A stretch of DNA of 64,000 nt, taken from JABMOV01 sp964654545 (GTDB lineage Bacteria > Fidelibacterota > Marinisomatia > Marinisomatales > JABMOV01). The position numbers were made by a program, and so were the translations under genes. Positions 8,227 to 16,047 of the stretch are shown here, in pieces. A model generated the notes under the pieces. The model saw only the letters and a program-made list of their open reading frames with translations, had not been told where the DNA came from and searched no databases. Each line of letters opens with the position of its first letter. Position 1 is the stretch's first letter. The DNA lies in NCBI GenBank assembly GCA_964654545.1, contig CAZZIU010000003.1:1-64000 (forward strand). Direction: 5' to 3'.

Positions 8227-9087
8227 ATGCGGTCATACCGCAACTTACTTTTTATCCTGACCCTGGGGACACTTCTCCAGGGTTGGGGTTATGAGACACA
8301 CAGTCGCATAAACCGGGCTGCCGCCCAATCCATAAATGGACCTTTTGGTGAATTCCTAACAATACACATGGATACAATCGCCGCCCATGCTCCAGACCCT
8401 GATTTATGGAAAAAAAATGATCCAAATGAAGGATACCGCCACTACATGGATGCGGATTATTTTTCCACCTATCCCTTTGAGGATGTTCCTCATTTATTAA
8501 ACAAGGCACAAGAGAAATATGGCGAGGAGTCTCTGCGATCCTGGGGGATAGCGCCTTGGTACATTAACCATGTGGCAGATAGCCTGACACACTTGTTTAG
8601 TGATCGGCGTTGGAACGACGCATTAATGGTAATGGCCGCAATGGGGCATTATGTAGCGGACATTCATATGCCACTGCACACTGTGGCAAACTACAACGGC
8701 CAACTTACGGGTAACAAAGGCGTTCACTACCGATGGGAATCACAATTGGTAGATGAGTATGTCAATTCTATAACTGTAGATTTACCAGTGTTTGCCTATA
8801 AGTCAGTTGCTGATGAACCTTTTCAAATTGTAACCGCATCGTATGCTGTACACGATTCAATATTGGCTGCGGATACCTATGCGCGGGCTCCATTGAGTAG
8901 CGGACAAGAAGATACTTTGGCAACCTACCAGGATGGTCAATTTCTACGGGTTTATCTTGCAAGGATAAATGAGAAATCTGGGGATCTTGTGCAGCAACAA
9001 TTAAATAAGGCAGCTCGTGCGGTTGCCTGTTTTTGGTTTACATGCTGGATAGAGGCAGGAAAACCGGACCCGTCACAATCCCCATGA
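8227..9087 (+). CDS. Secreted S1/P1-type nuclease or zinc-dependent phospholipase C superfamily protein
   Basis: A 286-residue exported zinc enzyme of the S1/P1 nuclease-phospholipase C fold. The signal peptide ends near residue 19, and the mature protein would begin at Trp20. WGYETH then supplies Trp1 and His6, the same N-terminal zinc ligands as in P1 nuclease. Further ligand blocks are RHYMDADYF, INHVADSLTHLF, GHYVADIHMPLHT and GVHYRWES. Because the family splits into 3'-nucleotidase/nucleases and phospholipases, the substrate is uncertain. The HxxxD...HxxxD-like helix pair favours nuclease S1/P1. Its stop overlaps the xseA start (ATGA), an odd coupling of a periplasmic and a cytoplasmic nuclease. 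Confidence 0.8.
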   Translation: MRSYRNLLFILTLGTLLQGWGYETHSRINRAAAQSINGPFGEFLTIHMDTIAAHAPDPDLWKKNDPNEGYRHYMDADYFSTYPFEDVPHLLNKAQEKYGEESLRSWGIAPWYINHVADSLTHLFSDRRWNDALMVMAAMGHYVADIHMPLHTVANYNGQLTGNKGVHYRWESQLVDEYVNSITVDLPVFAYKSVADEPFQIVTASYAVHDSILAADTYARAPLSSGQEDTLATYQDGQFLRVYLARINEKSGDLVQQQLNKAARAVACFWFTCWIEAGKPDPSQSP

Positions 9088-10313
9088 GTTCGCCTACGCT
9101 TCTAACTGTCTCCCAGTTAACCCGGGATATAAAGGGTATCCTGGAGCAGCAATTCCCATCGCTAGGTATTCGAGGAGAAATATCCAATTTTAAACGTCAC
9201 AGTTCCGGGCATATGTATTTTACCCTAAAAGATGACGGGGCTGAAATCTCAGCTGTAATGTTTCGAGGATCCAATCAATACGTGGCCTTTCAACCCCAAG
9301 ATGGGTTGAACGTAAATGCGTACGGAAGAATCTCTGTGTTCGAGAAACGTGGTCAATACCAATTGGTAGTTCAACGATTGGAGCAAGCTGGACTTGGGGC
9401 TTTGTTTCAAGCATATGAAGCGCTAAAAAAGAAGTTGTCAGAAGAAGGTCTGTTTTCCAGTGAGGTCAAAAAAGTATTACCGCGTTTCCCTCAGAAAATT
9501 GCCGTTATCACATCTGGAAGTGGGGCAGCTGTACGAGATATTTTACAGGTATTGGAGCGACGTGCTCCGCATGTTGAAATCGTGCTCAGACCGGCTTTGG
9601 TTCAAGGACCGGATGCCCAATACGATTTAGAAAGGGCTCTTCAGGACATTCAGCACATACCCGATGTGGATGTGGTAATTATAGGTCGCGGCGGTGGGTC
9701 CATAGAAGATCTATGGCCTTTTAATGAAGAACGGGTGGCCAGAGCAATTTTTGCCTCTAGCGTACCAGTTATTTCGGCCGTGGGACACGAAACAGACACT
9801 ACCATTGCAGATTTTGTGGCTGACCACCGCGCCCCTACGCCCTCAGCGGCAGCAGAAATTGTAAGCCCATCTCGTCAGGAGATCGTGGATTTGATGGATC
9901 AATGGAAACAGCAAAGTGATCGAACGTTAAGGAATCGAATACAATATCACTGGCAATTTGTGGATCACCTGAGGGATCGAATTCAAGGGCTTAATCCTGT
10001 AAAAAAAATTGAATTGAACCGAGAAATAATTTCCCATGCTGTCTCAAGAATGAGCCAGTCAATTCAACATCGGGTTAGCGAACTTGTTACCCAAATTACT
10101 GGATTACGCGAACAGCTTAATGCATTGAATCCGGAGAGTATACTACATCGTGGGTATAGTATTGCAAGAACCTGGCCGGCAGGAAAAATCATTCGATCAG
10201 CGTTGGATGTCAAAGTCGGTGGTGAATTCACATTACAGACAGGAAAAGGGTTGATCCGGGCTGAACGGGTAAACGAGCAGGATAAACAGACGAAACTCCC
10301 CTTTGAAAATTAG
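9084..10313 (+). CDS. xseA: Exodeoxyribonuclease VII large subunit
   Basis: Catalytic subunit of exonuclease VII, which degrades single-stranded DNA to acid-soluble oligonucleotides in the cytoplasm. The 409 residues start with an OB-fold (about 1-100, with IRGEISNFKRHSSGHMYFTLKD), followed by the nuclease domain with GRGGGSIEDLWPFNEE and SAVGHETDTTIADFVADHRA. The coiled-coil region that binds XseB follows, and then the conserved LNPESILHRGYSI. The frame is open to 9033, but ATG 9084 overlaps the nuclease stop (ATGA) and fits homologues starting just before LTVSQLTRDIK. xseB follows after 17 bp. Confidence 0.96.
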   Translation: MSSPTLLTVSQLTRDIKGILEQQFPSLGIRGEISNFKRHSSGHMYFTLKDDGAEISAVMFRGSNQYVAFQPQDGLNVNAYGRISVFEKRGQYQLVVQRLEQAGLGALFQAYEALKKKLSEEGLFSSEVKKVLPRFPQKIAVITSGSGAAVRDILQVLERRAPHVEIVLRPALVQGPDAQYDLERALQDIQHIPDVDVVIIGRGGGSIEDLWPFNEERVARAIFASSVPVISAVGHETDTTIADFVADHRAPTPSAAAEIVSPSRQEIVDLMDQWKQQSDRTLRNRIQYHWQFVDHLRDRIQGLNPVKKIELNREIISHAVSRMSQSIQHRVSELVTQITGLREQLNALNPESILHRGYSIARTWPAGKIIRSALDVKVGGEFTLQTGKGLIRAERVNEQDKQTKLPFEN

Positions 10314-10330
10314 AACAGGTAAATTTATCC

Positions 10331-10543
10331 ATGGCAAAAAAAACAGAATCACTTGAAATTGAGTCTGCACTAAAAAAATTGGACGAAATTTTAAAACAGC
10401 TCGAGTCCGATGATCTTGCTCTGTCAAAATCTTTGGAATTGTATGAAGAGGGTGTGCGAATATCAGATTCATGCAAATCCATACTTGAAGCGGCGGAGCA
10501 AAAAATTCAAACCCTAAATGAAAGGGCATCATCTGGTAAATGA
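10331..10543 (+). CDS. xseB: Exodeoxyribonuclease VII small subunit
   Basis: A 70-residue helical hairpin subunit, several copies of which bind each XseA. I see the standard pattern LEIESALKKLDEILKQLESD, then LSKSLELYEEGVRISDSC and ILEAAEQKIQTL. Normal length and correct neighbour (xseA). The stop overlaps the nadK start (ATGA). Confidence 0.95.
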   Translation: MAKKTESLEIESALKKLDEILKQLESDDLALSKSLELYEEGVRISDSCKSILEAAEQKIQTLNERASSGK

Positions 10544-11427
10544 ATAAACCAGAAAAATTTGCTATTTGGGGTAATACAGGAAAGCAGGCATTTTGGGACT
10601 TGTTACCTGAACTGATGTCATGGTCGGAGGAGGCCGGGCTAAAATTATACATAACTACCCGAATTGCAAGTCAGTGGGCAATCAGGCAGAAAGTGCCATC
10701 GGATATTATTCAATCCGCAGATGATTTTTCCAAAATGGATTTCATATTAGCCCTGGGTGGAGACGGTACCATTCTCGGAGCAGCCAGAAGTCTTGGTAAA
10801 CGAAACATTCCCATTCTTGGTATTCATTTAGGTGATTTGGGATTCCTGGCAAATGTCACAAAGGGTGATTTGTATACCCGGCTTAATCAGGTTGCTGCTG
10901 GCGAGTATTCCATTGATGCCAGACGCGTATTAATTGGCAGGGTTTATTCCCCATCGCATACCAGAAAGTATCCTGCCCTAAATGATATTGTCATAAATCC
11001 AATTAAGTCACATCGGATGATTACCTGTGTGGTACACACTGATGGCCGATTACTTGGGAGCTATAAAGCAGATGGAATTATTATTTCGTCCCCTACCGGC
11101 TCAACAGCGTATTCATTGGCTGCTGGTGGTCCGATTGTGGTCCCAGATGTGGAATCAATTATTGTAACTCCCATTTGTCCACATACCTTAACCTCCCGAC
11201 CAGTCGTTGTAAGTATAAACACCAAACTTGAAATCACATTTCCCGGTGAAACCTATGATGTTGGACTATCGGTCGATGGTCAAATTCATGAAGTACTGAC
11301 GTCATCATCCCAAGTCATTGTCCAAAATGGTGATTATTCAGTCCCGTTTATCCAATTTAGCGATATGGATTATTTTCATATGCTACGCACAAAAATGGAT
11401 TGGGGAAAAAGAGGCAACAACGAATAA
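10540..11427 (+). CDS. nadK: NAD kinase
   Basis: Phosphorylates NAD+ to NADP+ using ATP in the cytoplasm. The 295 residues contain the GGDGT motif (about 73-77, in LALGGDGTILGAARSL), then GIHLGDLGFLANV and the conserved substrate loop SSPTGSTAYSLAAGGPIV. The C-terminal SVDGQ motif is also present. Its gene overlaps xseB by four bases (ATGA). It is the last gene of the left + strand block and converges on the CoA-binding protein gene across a 99-bp gap. Confidence 0.96.
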   Translation: MNKPEKFAIWGNTGKQAFWDLLPELMSWSEEAGLKLYITTRIASQWAIRQKVPSDIIQSADDFSKMDFILALGGDGTILGAARSLGKRNIPILGIHLGDLGFLANVTKGDLYTRLNQVAAGEYSIDARRVLIGRVYSPSHTRKYPALNDIVINPIKSHRMITCVVHTDGRLLGSYKADGIIISSPTGSTAYSLAAGGPIVVPDVESIIVTPICPHTLTSRPVVVSINTKLEITFPGETYDVGLSVDGQIHEVLTSSSQVIVQNGDYSVPFIQFSDMDYFHMLRTKMDWGKRGNNE

Positions 11428-11526
11428 TGTTCTATATACGTGTTCTTAAAATCGTATAATTAATTTTTCATACATCAAATTGTAATTCGTCAAAAAAACA
11501 GGCTGTTGAGGAATTTTCTGATTGGT
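11428..11526. other. Convergent intergenic region (nadK and CoA-binding protein)
   Basis: 99 bp of AT-rich DNA between converging genes. No strong GC-rich hairpin or gene is visible. Confidence 0.4.
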
Positions 11527-11928
11527 CTAGAAACCCATAGCTAGATGTCGCCTGAACATACAGTCATTCATAACCACCATTAGTCCAGCATCTTCCGCTT
11601 TTCTGGCTGCAGTTTCATTAATAACGCCATCTTGCAACCACAGAGCTTTTGCATTTATCGCAATTGCATCTTCTGCGATTGGCTCCACGTGTTCTGGACG
11701 TCGAAAAACATCCACCACATCCACCGCATTAGGTATATCTTTTAAACCTGGGTAACAGGTTTCACCAAGAATTTCATTAAATCCGGGATTAACTGGTATG
11801 ATTGTGTACCCCACGGATTTCAAATAGGCGGCGACCCGATTGCTGGCCCTCCCAGTTTTCGGTGACAGTCCTACGACGGCAATTGTCTTGAGTTGAAATA
11901 TTTTTTTAATGGTCGCTTGTTCATTCAT
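11527..11928 (-). CDS. CoA-binding domain protein (YccU family)
   Basis: A 133-residue single Rossmann-fold protein like the N-terminal CoA-binding domain of succinyl-CoA synthetase alpha. Visible blocks are IAVVGLSPKTGRASNRVAAY, IIPVNPGFNEILGETCYP, VDVVDVFRRPE and KALWLQDGVINETAA, typical of YccU. No catalytic His is present, so it likely binds CoA or a CoA-like ligand without a ligase reaction. The physiological role of the family is unknown. The start overlaps the end of the proline dehydrogenase gene by 8 bp, so both are probably in one - strand operon. Confidence 0.88.
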   Translation of the reverse strand: MNEQATIKKIFQLKTIAVVGLSPKTGRASNRVAAYLKSVGYTIIPVNPGFNEILGETCYPGLKDIPNAVDVVDVFRRPEHVEPIAEDAIAINAKALWLQDGVINETAARKAEDAGLMVVMNDCMFRRHLAMGF

Positions 11929-12835
11929 GGGTAGATCTTTTCTTAAATATGTTTTTCAATATATACCATACAATGTTGGGATTTTCTTTTAGACGACGGA
12001 CTGAATAGTCAAACCAGAAGGAACCAAAGGGAACATAAATACGGACAGTATGTCCTTTTTCCAATAATGATTCTAATCGTCCACTCATAGGTACGCCATA
12101 GAGGACCTGGAATTCGTACCTGTTTTTAGGGATATTGTTCTTAATAATCCAGCGTTCGATATCATCTATCAGCGCAATATCATGTGTGGCAATCGCTGCA
12201 TAACTACCACCAAGGATCAATGTTTTAGTACAGTCCAAAAAATTGGTGCTAATATGTTTTTTATCCTGGATTGCAATTTGTTCAGGCTCACGATAAATAC
12301 CTTTACATATTCTACAATTAAAAGCAGGAGCGTTCAGGGACTGTATATCTTCAATCGAACGGTGCAGGTAGGCTTGCAACACAACTCCCACACTGGAATA
12401 TTTTTGGATACAGTCCTGGTAAATTTGTATAGTACTATCTGTATAAGGAGAATTTTCCATGTCAATTCGGAGAAAATTTTGATACTCCATTGCTTTTTCA
12501 AGAACAGCAAATACGTTTTCCTTTGCCAGCTCCGGATCAATTTCCATACCGAGATGGGTCAATTTTAATGAAATATTACAATCCAGACCTTTCGTGTTGA
12601 TTTCATCGTAAAGATTGCAATAGGCATCTCGAATATCCTGCGATTCTTCCTTCGATTTGACGTGTTCACCAAGAATATCCAATGTTGCTTTGAATCCTTG
12701 CTGGTTCAGAGCTTTAACTTTTTCCAGAGCTTCCCGGGTGGTTTCACCTGCGACATATGGAGTGGCAAAAGGTCGAACGAACCACTTTGGAAAAACAGAC
12801 AGGCCTGATGCAATTACAGAATTAATCCATGACAT
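11921..12835 (-). CDS. Proline dehydrogenase (monofunctional, FAD-dependent)
   Basis: Oxidises L-proline to pyrroline-5-carboxylate and passes electrons to quinone through FAD. About 304 residues form a beta/alpha barrel, with family blocks LDILGEHVKS, ISLKLTHLGMEID, FLRIDMENSPYTDST, LQAYLHRS and the C-terminal FAD/substrate block VRIYVPFGSFWFDYSVRRL. The frame can be extended to a TTG at 12883, but the ATG at 12835 (MSWINSVIASGLSV) is the better start. No P5C dehydrogenase is in the window, so the next step of proline use must be encoded elsewhere. A CoA-binding protein gene overlaps its end. Confidence 0.92.
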   Translation of the reverse strand: MSWINSVIASGLSVFPKWFVRPFATPYVAGETTREALEKVKALNQQGFKATLDILGEHVKSKEESQDIRDAYCNLYDEINTKGLDCNISLKLTHLGMEIDPELAKENVFAVLEKAMEYQNFLRIDMENSPYTDSTIQIYQDCIQKYSSVGVVLQAYLHRSIEDIQSLNAPAFNCRICKGIYREPEQIAIQDKKHISTNFLDCTKTLILGGSYAAIATHDIALIDDIERWIIKNNIPKNRYEFQVLYGVPMSGRLESLLEKGHTVRIYVPFGSFWFDYSVRRLKENPNIVWYILKNIFKKRSTHE

Positions 12836-12950
12836 ACTGTTTAAATTATGAACGCCTATTGTTGCACTCCAATAGAAATGCAATTATAATGAGGGTTGAT
12901 ACAGGGCGCAGTAAGAATCCTGTGATACGATTTGAAATTATTGTTGCTTA
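12836..12950. other. Intergenic region upstream of proline dehydrogenase
   Basis: About 115 bp, read on the - strand. TATAATTG on the - strand resembles an FCB -7 box, but no TTG lies at the right distance. Nothing firm. Confidence 0.35.
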
Positions 12951-14413
12951 TTATCTAATTAGAATCATTTTTTTGCTCGCAATGACCGAATGAGTGGTAG
13001 TGTCCAGAATCTGGTAAAAAAAATACCTGGCACATATCCACTTGCATTATAATTGATTGTATTGGTCATTAAAGGAAATGCATCTATTTTTTGACCGAGT
13101 AGATTGACAATCTCCATCCTGTAGTTGGATGAATTCACATCAGAAATGTGAATGAAAATTCTCCCATAACTTGGATTTGGGAAAAGTGTCATTCTTTGGG
13201 GAATCTTTATTTTAGGTGTGGAATTATTCTCGTTAGAAAGATTGATACATTTACTGCTTAGCTTGACAAGAAAATTTTGGTTGCTGCTTCCTGAGGCAAT
13301 CAGTGAGTCTTCACCATTGATATTTATGGAATTATCAAAAAAATTCCCGGCAATGAAGGTACCATAACAGGAACTAACCATTTCGGCACTGGGAATTATA
13401 CCGTCTAAAAACCAGCGGTTCTCCATATTTAAGTCGGTATCATAGCTATATAATGCCACGGTATCTATAGGGCTATAGGCGGACTGGCGAATCCATGTTA
13501 GAACCCTGTCATGATCAGTGGTTAATTCTAAATCATTTCCAAAAGAGACATTGTTGTTAATAAATATGGAGCTGTCTAACATTGATCCATTATTCGAGTA
13601 TTTTCGGATGGTATAGGATACGGTCGTGGAAGCAGGAGATTGGGCTTCAATGGCCACGAAGAATATTCCTTCATCTGTTGTTACAATACGTGGATGAAAA
13701 TCAAACGTTATATAAGGTGTAGATGGGACCCATAGGGCTTGAAGACTGGAATCATACGCTGTAACATAATTTAAATACCCGGTTTGGGGTTGTGTCGGTG
13801 GAATTAACAAATCATCGAATTGCGTGTTCATATCTCCGTTTCCGGTAATTATTATGCCATCATCTAGTGCAATATCGCTGATCATTCCATGATAAACAGA
13901 TTCTTCCGCAACCAGATTTCCATCTGTATCCCATCTTTGAATGATGGATTCACCAAGCCATNNNNNNNNNNNNNNNNNNNNNNNNNNNNNNNNNNNNNNN
14001 NNNNNNNNNNNNNNNNNNNNNNNNNNNNNNNNNNNNNNNNNNNNNNNNNNNNNNNNNNNNNTTGTGTTTCCATCAAGATGTCCCACCATAATGATTTGCT
14101 GATTATCATCCAGGATCACATCCGATATACTGGCATTAGAACAGATGGGGATAGTAAAAATTTGATTTGCTAACCTATCAATTTTCACCAATGACATGTC
14201 ACCAAACTCTGTAAAACTCCCATACGGATTTTCCATGGTTGCAACAATGGCATTCCCGGTTGATGTGTCAACTGCCTAGGCTGTCGTTTTTTCTGAGCTA
14301 TCGGGATAGGTTATAACCCAATCCATTTTTTGGCTAGCTGCCACTGACCACATCAAAAACCAACCCCAAAAAATTCTATACTGATGGGTAACAGATTTTG
14401 ATGGGGTAGTCAC
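12951..14413 (-). pseudogene. T9SS cargo protein with type A sorting domain, interrupted (stop codon, frameshift, N gap)
   Basis: Reading the - strand from a GTG at 14413 gives a signal peptide (hydrophobic YRIFWGWFLMWSVAAS), then MDWVITYPDSSEKTTA, an in-frame TAG (14276-14278) and AVDTSTGNAIVATMENPYGS. Similar secreted beta-propeller-like proteins read Q-A-V-D here, so TAG probably replaces CAG. A 100-N gap interrupts the middle. The C-terminal domain LFPNPSYGRIFIHI plus RMEIVNLLGQKID is a Por-secretion (T9SS type A) sorting signal. The frame then goes wrong at a run of eight A on the + strand (13016-13023). Adding one base restores GIFFYQILDTTTHSVIASKK and MILIR before TAA at 12951, the expected ending. 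An automatic call would give a shortened 12965-14236 ORF. Either a decaying gene or local assembly error. Confidence 0.8.
13962..14061. other. Assembly gap (100 N)
   Basis: Exactly 100 N, the usual placeholder for a scaffold gap of unknown length. It lies inside the T9SS cargo gene. Any protein read through it is meaningless. Both flanks read in the same frame only if the true gap length is 1 mod 3. Confidence 0.98.
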
Positions 14414-14591
14414 AATTTATCTTTATTTGGTGGAAGGATCATTCTTTTGCTAGCCGGGAAAAGTTAGAGATGGGATGCAAGGATTTCAGTAGATTATCAA
14501 ATCAGCACTATTCATTTCAATTGTTTTCATCCGTTCGAGTCGATTGCTGTTGCAAAATTCACAAATAGGTATAAAATACGATTCGTTTGTC

Positions 14592-14623
14592 TTGATTTGG
14601 GAAAGAACAATGGTCTAAATTTC
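14592..14623 (+). promoter_or_regulatory. Candidate FCB-type promoter for the nuo operon
   Basis: The 236-bp divergent region 14414-14649 separates the T9SS cargo gene from nuoA. TTG at 14592-14594 and TAAATTTC at 14616-14623 are 21 bases apart, close to the Bacteroidetes TTG / TAnnTTTG layout with one mismatch. The nuoA ATG lies 27 bp further on. I saw nothing else of note in this region. Motif match only. Confidence 0.3.
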
Positions 14624-14649
14624 CTGCTAAGCTTTATACGAAAAAACAG

Positions 14650-15057
14650 ATGATTCAAGACTTCGGCGGCGTACTCCTTTTCATATTCCTTGGAATAATT
14701 CTCGTAGCAGTTCCACTCGTGTTACAATGGTTGCTGGCACCCTCTAAACCATCGCGGGAAAAATTGGATACGTATGAGTGTGGTGAAGAAGTCGAAGGAC
14801 AAGCCTGGATTCAGTTTAATATACGATTTTATGTTATTGCATTAATTTTTCTCATATTCGATGTTGAAGTTGTGTTTTTATTTCCCTGGGCTACAGTATT
14901 CAAAGATTTAGGAATGGTAGCGTTTGTTGAAATGGCACTCTTCTTATTAATCCTGATTGTTGGCTTGGCATACGTTTGGAAAAAGGCCGATCTTGACTGG
15001 GTAAAACTCCAATTGAAATATGCTGCCGGACGGTACAAACATTTAGGTAAGGATTAA
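14650..15057 (+). CDS. nuoA: NADH-quinone oxidoreductase subunit A
   Basis: Small membrane subunit of complex I with three transmembrane helices (about 8-26, 60-80, 92-112). The conserved loop YECGEEVEGQAWIQFNIRFY and the helix FLIFDVEVVFLFPWA (acidic residues at the quinone-module junction) are diagnostic. The 135 residues are a normal length. It is the first gene of the nuoABCDHIJKLMN run, 6 bp before nuoB. Confidence 0.96.
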   Translation: MIQDFGGVLLFIFLGIILVAVPLVLQWLLAPSKPSREKLDTYECGEEVEGQAWIQFNIRFYVIALIFLIFDVEVVFLFPWATVFKDLGMVAFVEMALFLLILIVGLAYVWKKADLDWVKLQLKYAAGRYKHLGKD

Positions 15058-15063
15058 GCACCT

Positions 15064-15558
15064 ATGGGAATCCTTGAAAACAAACTTCAAGATAACATTG
15101 TTGTAGCCAAACTCGATCAGGTATTAAGCTGGGCACGATCGACTTCGCCATGGTATTTCCAATTTGGTCTGGCCTGTTGTGCTATTGAGATGATGGCAAC
15201 GGCAGCCAGCCGGCATGATCTTGAAAGGATTGGAATGATGCCAAGATCGTCACCGCGACAGGCAGACGTGATGATTGTGGCCGGTACTGTTTCGATGAAA
15301 ATGGCACTCCGGGTAAAAAAATTATACGAACAAATGGCCAACCCGAAATACGTAATTGCCATGGGTTCCTGCGCTACCAGCGGCGGACCATATACGCCGC
15401 AAGGATATCACGTATTAAAAGGTGTGGATCTGGTAGTGCCGGTAGATGTATATGTGCCCGGGTGTCCACCGCGTCCAGAATCGCTGCTGGAGGGATTAAT
15501 AAAATTACAGGAAAAAATCCGCCACGAACGACCACTCACTAAAAAATCCGATACATGA
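15064..15558 (+). CDS. nuoB: NADH-quinone oxidoreductase subunit B
   Basis: Carries the N2 [4Fe-4S] cluster, the last redox centre before quinone. The four cluster cysteines are visible: the tandem pair in FGLACCAIEMM, then GSCATSGG and PGCPPRPE. The 164 residues are a normal length and the start is unambiguous. Its last bases overlap the nuoC start (ATGA). Confidence 0.97.
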   Translation: MGILENKLQDNIVVAKLDQVLSWARSTSPWYFQFGLACCAIEMMATAASRHDLERIGMMPRSSPRQADVMIVAGTVSMKMALRVKKLYEQMANPKYVIAMGSCATSGGPYTPQGYHVLKGVDLVVPVDVYVPGCPPRPESLLEGLIKLQEKIRHERPLTKKSDT

Positions 15559-16046
15559 ATACAATTGTAGCAAAAAAATTACGTGAAATTTTCCCGGGCT
15601 GTCTGGTGGAACTGGATGAGCAACCGGAATCATATATCCAATGCCAACCGGATCAATGGCAGGAAATTGCAACCTGCCTAAAAGATATGGAGGAATTTGC
15701 CTTCGATTCATGTATGTGTATTACTGGAGTTGATTTAGGTGAGGAAGACAATCTGGAAGTACGCTACAATTTGCACTCCATGACCCATGATCACAGGGTC
15801 GAAATACGTATTGCCATTGGTCGCAAAAGACCATCTATTCCCAGTGTGGCAACTATTTGGAATATTGCCAATTGGTTTGAACGGGAGGTATACGATATGA
15901 TTGGTGTCCGTTTCAAAGGACACCCTGATATGCGACGAATGCTGCTACCGGAAGATTGGGTTGGTCACCCATTACGGAAAGATTACAAGGACCCCAGCTC
16001 TTATCATGGAATTCTCATTCCAAAAATCAAAGAAGTCTGGGAATAA
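15555..16046 (+). CDS. nuoC: NADH-quinone oxidoreductase subunit C
   Basis: The 30-kDa-type subunit of the peripheral arm, 163 residues. The signature block is NWFEREVYDMIGVRFKGHPD followed by RRMLLPEDWVGHPLRKDY. It is separate from nuoD, unlike the fused nuoCD of E. coli. nuoD starts one base after its stop. Confidence 0.95.
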   Translation: MNTIVAKKLREIFPGCLVELDEQPESYIQCQPDQWQEIATCLKDMEEFAFDSCMCITGVDLGEEDNLEVRYNLHSMTHDHRVEIRIAIGRKRPSIPSVATIWNIANWFEREVYDMIGVRFKGHPDMRRMLLPEDWVGHPLRKDYKDPSSYHGILIPKIKEVWE

Positions 16047-16047
16047 T

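Noticed and set aside
10233..10652. 139-residue - strand ORF opposite xseB/nadK
   Set aside because: Fully antisense to well-conserved genes and without recognisable domains. Shadow of the real coding frame.
13962..14061. Protein read through the N gap
   Set aside because: N placeholders; residues are unknown and the frame is arbitrary.
14276..14278. TAG as a recoded codon (selenocysteine/pyrrolysine or code change)
   Set aside because: Other genes here end in TAG as a normal stop, and the codon replaces a Gln position by one base change. Pyrrolysine machinery is not seen.
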